From contig JAPCWD010000006.1 of NCBI GenBank assembly GCA_025943965.1, positions 1-64,000 of the forward strand: 64,000 nucleotides of DNA, given 5' to 3'. This document shows positions 58,667 to 64,000 of this stretch, piece by piece. Within the stretch, counting starts at the first letter, position 1; every line of letters starts with the position of its first letter. Source of the DNA: Synergistaceae bacterium DZ-S4. GTDB lineage: Bacteria; Synergistota; Synergistia; Synergistales; Synergistaceae. The translations under genes and the position numbers were made by a program. The notes under the pieces are model-generated. The model saw nothing but the letters and a program-made list of their open reading frames with translations, had not been told where the DNA came from and made no database searches.

Positions 58667-59008
58667 TTATGAAGACACCTCTTTCTTTCTGCGCCATAAA
58701 ATTTCATAATAAACAAAGTGGTAAAATATTGTGTCAATTTTTATATATAAGTATTCTATGTTACGTTTGACCGCACTTAAATAATAAGGAATAAAAAGAA
58801 GAGGTTTTTCTAAAAGGTTTTTGATCATTGCCCTAAGGTTTTACCATTGCTTGGCTATCGCTTGTCTACTGCTTGCCAAATTCTTGGGGGTTTGCCGCCG
58901 GGCACTTCCCGGCCGCCCTTACAACTGCCTGATCTTACTAATTGATCCCAACAGATTTGCAATCGATTTCCAATTGACTCCCGCAGGATGTGCCATCCTG
59001 TATTCCAG
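58667..59008. other. Intergenic region between GGDEF-EAL and tRNA-Leu
   Basis: No gene. It holds TTGACA at 58732-58737 on the minus strand with a weak -10 (GTTTAT, spacer 17), probably the GGDEF-EAL promoter. It also holds a GCCGGG/CCCGGC hairpin (58897-58913), and CAGGATG/CATCCTG (58984-59000), which may terminate or process the tRNA transcript. Confidence 0.5.
58846..58878. repeat. Three 11-base tandem repeats
   Basis: ATTGCTTGGCT, ATCGCTTGTCT and ACTGCTTGCCA follow one another without gaps, sharing GCTTG. Too short to say more. Confidence 0.5.
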
Positions 59009-59094
59009 TGGTGCCGGAGGGGGGGGTCGAACCCCCACGGGTGTTACCCCGGAGGATTTTGAGTCCTCTGCGTCTGCCATTCCGCCACTCCGGC
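59009..59094 (-). tRNA. tRNA-Leu (anticodon CAA), CCA encoded
   Basis: The minus strand folds as a class II tRNA. The acceptor stem GCCGGAG (59088-59094) pairs with CTCCGGC, followed by A and the encoded CCA at 59009-59011. The D arm contains GGCGGAATGGCAGACGC. The anticodon stem GAGGA/TCCTC encloses CTCAAAA, giving anticodon CAA (UUG codons). A long variable arm and the T loop GTTCGAC follow. The accessory, lower-GC stretch ends at this gene, a usual place for island integration. Confidence 0.97.
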
Positions 59095-59208
59095 AATGTT
59101 TCAACTCGGATATTCTAGCGGAATTATCCCTTGACCGCAATGCCCTTAGCTTTCAAAATGTTGTAATATATACAGGGAATTCCAAAGCGGCGATTAGGGG
59201 GACAAATT

Positions 59209-59697
59209 ATGAAAAATATTATTCTTTCGCACTATACAGTCAAGGACATCGAGCCCGAACCATGGAAGGAGACATGGGAGAACCTCGTCGACTTCGGTGA
59301 GAGGATGGCTCCGAAGCTTGAGCCAATGGACATAAAGCTGAAGCTCAGGAAGGTGATCCTTGACGAGATCTCCCAGGATACCCTGATGGCGGGGAACATG
59401 GTAACTATACAGTCGCCGGAGATCGACGTGGAGGAGACGCCCATCGAGGAACTGATGATGCTGGAGGTCGGGTTCGCTGAGTGTGATTCCTGCACGGTCC
59501 CGGACGGAGGCGGATTCCCCTGCCGGACGCTGAAGGATTTTGACGGGAACGAGAGAATGGTCCTCCCTGAGGAGTTCTTCATGGAAGCCACTCTCCGTGT
59601 GGCATTCAAATCCCAGCACGAGAGCAACTGCGGCTGTTCCGACTGTTCTTCCTGCGCCAGCGGATGCGGCGATGAAGAACGTGGGATCCGCCACTAA
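59209..59697 (+). CDS. Cys-rich protein of unknown function
   Basis: A 162-residue cytosolic protein. The first ~60 residues are helical (KETWENLVDFGERMAPKLEP), the middle carries beta-like sequence with FAECDSCTVPDGGGFPC, and the end is a cysteine cluster, NCGCSDCSSCASGCG. Eight or more cysteines in two groups suggest zinc or iron-sulfur binding. I do not recognise the family. The ATG has AGGGGG 7 bases upstream. It lies 25 bases before the PduO-type gene, so the two are probably co-transcribed and may share a cofactor-related role. Confidence 0.75.
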   Translation: MKNIILSHYTVKDIEPEPWKETWENLVDFGERMAPKLEPMDIKLKLRKVILDEISQDTLMAGNMVTIQSPEIDVEETPIEELMMLEVGFAECDSCTVPDGGGFPCRTLKDFDGNERMVLPEEFFMEATLRVAFKSQHESNCGCSDCSSCASGCGDEERGIRH

Positions 59698-59722
59698 AGC
59701 CGGAATCCACAAGGAGAACATG

Positions 59723-60235
59723 ATGGCGGACATAAAGGTAACGACAAAGGGCGGAGATAAGGGAACGACTTCACTGGGTAACGGCACAAGGATAGCAAAG
59801 GACGACATCCGGGTGGAACTATACGGGACACTGGACGAATGCCAGGCAGCTCTCGGGCTTGCCCGCGCAGCGTGCAAGTCTCCGAAGACCTCCGAGGACA
59901 TATTCTTTCTTGAAGATTATCTTTTCAGCGCGATGGCATATTTCGCGGAATGCGATTTCCCGGAACCCGACCCCATGATACTGGAAAACGTATCCTCCAG
60001 GGTGGCGGCATCGATAAAAGAGGCCCAGATCTTCGTCAGACCTGGAGATTCTTCATGCGGCGCGGCTCTTCACCTTGCAAGGACTATAGCGAGGAGGGCG
60101 GAGAGGACAGCAACGCCACTTTTCAGGGATAATGGGATCACGGAAAAGAGTTACGCCTTCCTGAACAGGCTTTCGGACGTCATCTACATGATATCCCTCA
60201 AGGTCGACGAGGAAGAGCGGGAGATGAACAACTGA
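59723..60235 (+). CDS. Cob(I)alamin adenosyltransferase, PduO type
   Basis: A 170-residue enzyme transferring adenosyl from ATP to cob(I)alamin to make coenzyme B12. Diagnostic segments are VTTKGGDKGTTSLGNG near the N-terminus (ATP-binding), VELYGTLDECQAALGLAR, and ALHLARTIARRAERTA with FLNRLSDVIYMISLK at the end. The ATG at 59723 has AAGGAG 6 bases upstream; the adjacent ATG at 59720 is possible, and readings further upstream lie in another gene. With the CobT-like protein at 24.2 kb it implies B12-dependent enzymes in the cell. Confidence 0.93.
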   Translation: MADIKVTTKGGDKGTTSLGNGTRIAKDDIRVELYGTLDECQAALGLARAACKSPKTSEDIFFLEDYLFSAMAYFAECDFPEPDPMILENVSSRVAASIKEAQIFVRPGDSSCGAALHLARTIARRAERTATPLFRDNGITEKSYAFLNRLSDVIYMISLKVDEEEREMNN

Positions 60236-60250
60236 CGCAATAAATGATCG

Positions 60251-60273
60251 GGCGGCTTATGCCGCCTTTTTTT
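60251..60273 (+). terminator. Terminator after the PduO gene
   Basis: GGCGGC and GCCGCC pair around TTAT, followed by seven T. Confidence 0.92.
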
Positions 60274-60289
60274 GTCCCTATGGTCTCCG

Positions 60290-61609
60290 TCAGCGTTCCG
60301 GTCCCTCTTCCGGGTCGTCCGCAAACCTTTTCCAGAAGAGTTTGAGCCTCTCCCTTATCCTCGCCTCGGCCCCGATCCTTCCCGGATGGTAGAAACGCCT
60401 CTGTTCGGGGAGGTATGCCTGAGGAACCCAGTGGCCGGGTGAGTCATGGGGGTAAATGTAGCCTTCGCCGTCATTCCTTAAGTGATATGGGACTTCCATG
60501 AGATCTCCCTCTTCCACCGCTTTCAGTGCGGCCCTTATCCCAAGGTAAGAGCTGTTGCTCTTGGGCGCGGAGGCAAGGTAGACGACTGCTTCACCAAGTA
60601 TTATGTCGGCTTCGGGAAGCCCGACCCTGTCGACCGCGGCGGCAGCGTTCTGAGCTACGACAAGGGCCATCGGCTCTGCCAGGCCTATGTCTTCTGATGC
60701 GAATATGCAAAGCCTCCTGCAGATGAATCTGAGGTCGTCCCCCGCGGCGAGCATCCTCGCAAGCCAGTAGAGGGCAGCGTCCGGATCGGATCCCCTGAGG
60801 CTCTTTATCAGCGCGGATATTACCGCGTAGTGGTCGTCCGCGACCCTGTCGTAGCGCTGTGTAGCTATTCCTGTGCTTTCGGCGATTATCTTCAGGGTAA
60901 TCTCGCTCCCGCCGCCAAGCGCAACAGATGAAGCTGCAGCCTCAAGCCTTGTCAGTGCCTGTCTGGCATCTCCTCCGGCGAGCACAGCCAGTTTGCCTAT
61001 GACGGACTTTTCAGCCGTTACGCCAAGCATGCCCAGACCCTTCACTTGATCTGAGAGTGCTCTTTCAAGCAACGATACGATGTCCTGCTCTTCAAGGGGT
61101 TTCAGCATATAAACGACCATACGCGAGAGGAGCGTCTTGTTTATCTCGAACCAGGGGTTTTCAGTCGTGGTTCCGACCAATATTATGTCTCCGGTCTCGA
61201 CCGACGGAAGAAGCACGTTCTGCTGTTTTGTGTTGAAGTGGTAGATCTCGTCCACGAACGCTATGGCTGACCTGCCTGTGATCCTTTTGGAGGTCTTTGC
61301 GTTGTCTACAAGGGTGCGAAGTGTCTCGACCTTGGCGCTTACCGCGTTTATCTCAAGAAGTTCCCTTCCCGTAGCCCTGGACATTATGCGGACGAGGGTG
61401 GTCTTACCCACCCCGGGAGGGCCGTAAAGGATGCAGCTTGGGACTTTGCCGCCTTCAAGCATTACACGCAAGGGTTTTCCTGGACCAAGTATGTGCTTCT
61501 GACCGGCGTAGTCGTCCAATGTCTCCGGTCGCATGCGTTCGGCAAGGGGTATCTCATAAAGTGCCGTCTTACGGTCATTTCCCCGGCTGAAAAGACTGCC
61601 CTCTTCCAT
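60290..61609 (-). CDS. rarA: Replication-associated recombination protein A
   Basis: A 439-residue AAA+ clamp-loader-like ATPase (MgsA/RarA/WRNIP1 family) that acts at stalled replication forks. It has the family opener PLAERMRPETLDDYAGQKHI, Walker A GPPGVGKTTLVRI, Walker B IAFVDEIYHFN (usually DEIHRFN), sensor TTENPWFEINKTLLSRM, and the C-terminal segment SYLGIRAALKAVEEGDLMEV and VPYHLRN. The start codon abuts the stop of the HAD gene upstream. Synteny with a 6S-like RNA further upstream resembles arrangements in some Firmicutes. Confidence 0.96.
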   Translation of the reverse strand: MEEGSLFSRGNDRKTALYEIPLAERMRPETLDDYAGQKHILGPGKPLRVMLEGGKVPSCILYGPPGVGKTTLVRIMSRATGRELLEINAVSAKVETLRTLVDNAKTSKRITGRSAIAFVDEIYHFNTKQQNVLLPSVETGDIILVGTTTENPWFEINKTLLSRMVVYMLKPLEEQDIVSLLERALSDQVKGLGMLGVTAEKSVIGKLAVLAGGDARQALTRLEAAASSVALGGGSEITLKIIAESTGIATQRYDRVADDHYAVISALIKSLRGSDPDAALYWLARMLAAGDDLRFICRRLCIFASEDIGLAEPMALVVAQNAAAAVDRVGLPEADIILGEAVVYLASAPKSNSSYLGIRAALKAVEEGDLMEVPYHLRNDGEGYIYPHDSPGHWVPQAYLPEQRRFYHPGRIGAEARIRERLKLFWKRFADDPEEGPER

Positions 61610-62590
61610 TTAGAAGATCTTTCTTTCGATGAACCTCGTCAGGTCAAGAGAGTTCTTCGGCGCCTTGATCCCCTCTCCTCCCGTGGTCACTGTGGCCATG
61701 GGATAACGTGACGCAAGGTACTTTTTGGCAATGAATGATATCGTATGTCCCATAAAGTACGGCTCAAAGGACTGGCTGGCCTTCCATTCGACAGGACCGA
61801 GCACAAAATCGTCGGAGATCGTTATGGTCCCGATACCCAGGGCGGCGGCCCTGACAAGCCAGCAGTCCAGGGTGGGAGATGTCGTGTCGGGAAGCTCCAG
61901 CGTAAGGTCGTAGGCAGCGTTAAGCCACTTGTCGCCGCGCTTTGAGTGTATCTCCCTGTATTCCCACGGCGTTATTGGCTTAGGGTCGTCCAGGTCTGCC
62001 ACAAGATCTGTCATTTTGGCGTAAACAGCGTCTGCCCATTCATCCCACTCAGGTTCGTTCCTCTGCACTAGGACGGCCCTCATTCCGGCTCTCCTGGCTC
62101 CCTGCAGGTCGTAAAGAAAATCTCCGATCAAGACACAGTCGGAAGGTTCCATACCTATAGAAGCAGCGGCCTCCGTAAGGGAACGGGGGTGAGGCTTCAC
62201 CTTTTTCTGTTCATCCCTGCTCCACGTATGTTCGGGAAGTTCAAGGCCGATGGTCCTGGCTGCAAGTTCGATCGACTTACGGCAGTTCCTGGATACTATC
62301 GCATAGGGGATGCCTTCGGATCTCAACCGTTTTATCAGCTCGAATGCTCCTGGTATGGGCTCAGCCCTGCCGGCCCCCTCCATTTCAAGATCGCACAGCT
62401 CTTTCATGAAGGAGACTTGATCTTCAGGGGAAAGTGTGTGAACATCTTCAAGCAGCATAGCCCTTCTTCCTCCGTAATATCGTTCCCTCAGTCCGGAGAA
62501 ATCAAGCTTAGTATCCGCAATGACACCGTCCCAGTCAATGATGAAGCCCTTTGATGCTGATGGATGCCAGAATGGTGGTTTGATGTTCAT
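61610..62590 (-). CDS. HAD hydrolase with an unassigned C-terminal domain
   Basis: A 326-residue protein. Residues 1-210 are a HAD phosphatase: motif I IDWDGVIADT, cap region, motif II YAIVSRN, motif III lysine KVKPHPRS and motif IV LIGDFLYDLQGARRAGM. Phosphoglycolate phosphatase-like enzymes have this layout. In motif I the order D-W-D-G is canonical. Residues 211-326 form an extra domain (PITPWEYREIHSKRGDKW, VTTGGEGIKAP) that I do not recognise. The stop codon abuts the rarA start. The ATG is preceded by GAAGGAG about 9 bases upstream. Confidence 0.8.
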   Translation of the reverse strand: MNIKPPFWHPSASKGFIIDWDGVIADTKLDFSGLRERYYGGRRAMLLEDVHTLSPEDQVSFMKELCDLEMEGAGRAEPIPGAFELIKRLRSEGIPYAIVSRNCRKSIELAARTIGLELPEHTWSRDEQKKVKPHPRSLTEAAASIGMEPSDCVLIGDFLYDLQGARRAGMRAVLVQRNEPEWDEWADAVYAKMTDLVADLDDPKPITPWEYREIHSKRGDKWLNAAYDLTLELPDTTSPTLDCWLVRAAALGIGTITISDDFVLGPVEWKASQSFEPYFMGHTISFIAKKYLASRYPMATVTTGGEGIKAPKNSLDLTRFIERKIF

Positions 62591-62619
62591 AAATTTGCTC
62601 CTTCACTTAGTTTGACAGA

Positions 62620-62814
62620 GGCTAAAAATACCCCGCAAGAGCCGTGTACGGAAGGTCTTGACCCGCTCCTAAACAGGATTAGAACCCCACCCGCAAAGCT
62701 TGGTCGACCGACGAGGTCTCCGCCGCTGACGGGAAAAAAGTTCAGCCGGGATTTATTGTTGGCTCAAGACACAACCCGTATTCCACGCACTCCGCAGGGT
62801 CGATTTTAGGTTCC
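62620..62814 (-). ncRNA. ssrS: 6S-like regulatory RNA
   Basis: About 195 bases transcribed from a strong promoter (62821-62848). The 5' and 3' ends pair over a long closing stem (CCTAAAAT and ACCCTGC near 62795-62810 with GCGGGGT and ATTTTTAG near 62622-62636, then GCGTG with CACGG). An internal stem follows (GTCTTGA at 62764-62770 with TCAAGAC at 62655-62661), then a bubble and a branched head. The 3' arm ends in TATTTTTAG. A long interrupted rod with closing stem and central bubble is the 6S RNA plan, which mimics an open promoter and binds RNA polymerase. It lies upstream of the HAD-rarA genes. The call rests on structure by eye; a covariance search would decide it. Confidence 0.6.
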
Positions 62815-62820
62815 TGTTCA

Positions 62821-62848
62821 ATTATATCGTTAAGACCAAAAAAAACAA
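62821..62848 (-). promoter_or_regulatory. Promoter of the 6S-like RNA (TTGTTT-16-TATAAT)
   Basis: On the minus strand TTGTTT at 62843-62848 and consensus TATAAT at 62821-62826, spacer 16. Its start site would be near 62814, matching the 5' end of the closing stem. Confidence 0.7.
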
Positions 62849-62963
62849 GCGCAACAGCAGTTGTGCCCCTTGCAGCACCACCCGGCACCGTGGCATTTGC
62901 CCCTTGTCATAGTATAATCATATTGCCGGATCGACCGGCGGAATCTGCGGAGGTGATCGCCAG

Positions 62964-64000
62964 TTGTTTAATATTGCGGTACATGGACACTTCTACCAGC
63001 CGCCGCGCGAAGATCCATGGTCAAACGCGGTTTTGAAGGACCCCACAGCATCCCCCGCTCATGACTGGAACCAAAGGATAGCCAGCGAATGCTACAGGCC
63101 GAACTGCGCGGCAAAGGTACTGGGACCTGACGGCCGCATAGCATCTGTCGTAAATAACTATTCACACCTGAGCTTCAACTTCGGACCAACCCTGCACAGA
63201 TGGATCGAAAAGGAAGACCCGGTCCTCGACCTGGCCCTCAGGGAGTCGGGCAGGAAGGCCATTGCCCAGTGCTACAGCCACATGATAATGCCGCTCGCCT
63301 CGGCAGAGGACAAAAAAACCCAGACGATATGGGGCATCAAGGATTTTGAATACCGTTTCAAAAGAAGGCCCAAAGGCATGTGGCTTCCTGAGACGGCGGT
63401 CAACACCGCTGCACTTGAGATCCTCAGCGAAAACGGCATGAGCTTTACCATACTGGCCCCGAGCCAGTGCGAGGCTGTCATCATCGACGGAGTGAGAAAA
63501 GAGACCCCGTACGGCAAAGGACTTGATGTCACCCTGCCATACCTTTGCAGGCTTCCTTCCGGAAGAACCATAACGATCGTCTTTTACCACGGCGGGCTGG
63601 CCCATGACATTGCTTTCGGAAAACTGCTGGAGAATGGCGACAGATTCAGGGACGCGCTGGTCGGAGCAATAAAGATCCGCTCGGAAGAGAGGCTTCTGGT
63701 CGTCGCCACAGACGGTGAGACCTATGGCCACCACCATAAGTTTGGTGAGATGGCCCTCGCCCGCCTTTTTGAAAGGCTTGAAACAGATCCTGAGGTACGC
63801 CTCCCGGATATCGGCACTTTCCTTGAGGACCATCCCGCAAAATTTGAGTGCGTGATCAGGGAAAATACATCATGGTCGTGCGTGCACGGCATTGAACGCT
63901 GGCGCAGCGACTGCGGCTGCAGCACGGGGGGAAAGCCCGGCTGGAAACAGGCATGGAGGGGACCTCTGAGAGAGGCGTTCGACAAGCTCGCAGAGAGGGT
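62964..64000 (+). CDS. Glycoside hydrolase family 57 protein, N-terminal part (runs off the right edge)
   Basis: An open frame of more than 345 codons from TTG at 62964 (GGAGG 10 bases upstream) to the window end. It begins FNIAVHGHFYQPPREDPW, the GH57 opener with its conserved His. Later it has KGMWLPETAVNTAALEIL and VVATDGETYGHHHKFGEMAL, containing the acidic residues expected at the active site, and RWRSDCGC. It resembles the DUF3536-type GH57 group, probably acting on alpha-glucans. A consensus -10 TATAAT lies at 62913-62918. The overlapping minus-strand frame at 63162-63833 is a shadow of this gene. Confidence 0.92.
   Translation, partial: MFNIAVHGHFYQPPREDPWSNAVLKDPTASPAHDWNQRIASECYRPNCAAKVLGPDGRIASVVNNYSHLSFNFGPTLHRWIEKEDPVLDLALRESGRKAIAQCYSHMIMPLASAEDKKTQTIWGIKDFEYRFKRRPKGMWLPETAVNTAALEILSENGMSFTILAPSQCEAVIIDGVRKETPYGKGLDVTLPYLCRLPSGRTITIVFYHGGLAHDIAFGKLLENGDRFRDALVGAIKIRSEERLLVVATDGETYGHHHKFGEMALARLFERLETDPEVRLPDIGTFLEDHPAKFECVIRENTSWSCVHGIERWRSDCGCSTGGKPGWKQAWRGPLREAFDKLAER

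Noticed and set aside
63162-63833. Leftward ORF of 223 codons
   Set aside because: It lies opposite the GH57 frame, which has clear family motifs and its own ribosome site; the minus-strand translation has no recognisable features.

Overview
The window reads as a chromosome segment of an anaerobic, amino-acid-fermenting bacterium, most likely a member of the phylum Synergistota. This is inferred from the start of a bacterial 16S rRNA at the left edge, a complete nine-gene V/A-type ATPase operon, an archaeal/cyanobacterial-type CobT, a four-subunit 2-oxoacid:ferredoxin oxidoreductase, a D-aminopeptidase and oligopeptide uptake genes, and an alanine/cation symporter. No taxonomic search was run. 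GC content is moderate to high, except between about 49.5 and 59 kb, where it looks visibly lower (judged by eye, not computed).

Layout. 0-0.4 kb: 5' end of a 16S gene running off the left edge, with a consensus promoter. 0.5-5.7 kb: leftward chain asparaginase-like, rimO, pgpA, pncC (cinA-type), thpR, recA, with stop/start overlaps through its upstream part. 5.9-8.7 kb: rightward dedA, corA, secreted msrAB. 8.8-16 kb: leftward genes for a DUF815 ATPase, TypA, a DauR-like regulator, ornithine cyclodeaminase-like and TSUP proteins. 15-19.9 kb: tightly packed leftward operon ychF, OYE, dppA, ROK kinase, hydroxyacid dehydrogenase. 20.3-24.2 kb: rightward feoAB, M23 peptidase, EamA transporter. 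24.2-25.2 kb: CobT-like. 25.4-34.1 kb: V-ATPase operon in the order D-H-C-I-K-F-E-A-B. 34.1-35.1 kb: MOSC protein and a zinc-ribbon MscL. 35.2-41.2 kb: leftward oligopeptide-type ABC operon headed by a shortened LacI regulator. 41.4-44.7 kb: leftward 2-oxoacid:ferredoxin oxidoreductase operon behind an isoleucine-rich leader peptide and terminator. 44.7-48 kb: RNA helicase and homoserine dehydrogenase. 48.1-49.5 kb: AGCS symporter. 49.5-59 kb: lower-GC accessory stretch with unusual hairpin-repeat arrays, a methyltransferase, a stand-alone HisD, an exported acetolactate decarboxylase, a secreted protein of unknown function, an EamA transporter and a PAS-GGDEF-EAL protein, ending at a tRNA-Leu. 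59.2-64 kb: a Cys-rich unknown, PduO-type adenosyltransferase, rarA, a HAD phosphatase, a 6S-like RNA and the start of a GH57 enzyme.

Most noteworthy points. (1) A 25-codon ORF with six consecutive Ile codons lies between a TTGACA/TAATAT promoter and an intrinsic terminator, upstream of the oxidoreductase operon. This is a classical transcription attenuator, which ties the enzyme to isoleucine supply. (2) The oligopeptide-type binding protein appears circularly permuted: the family's normal C-terminal part comes first and its normal N-terminal part last. Its operon regulator is a LacI protein lacking most of its effector domain. (3) Arrays of short conserved linkers (GCAAATTCTCC and its complement) alternate with hairpins whose stems all differ; they occur at two places in the accessory stretch, and related hairpin elements lie nearby. 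(4) Other oddities are a CTG start codon for thpR, an asparaginase-fold protein without its catalytic motifs, a DEGD rather than DEAD helicase behind a small terminated RNA, and a 6S-like RNA upstream of rarA.
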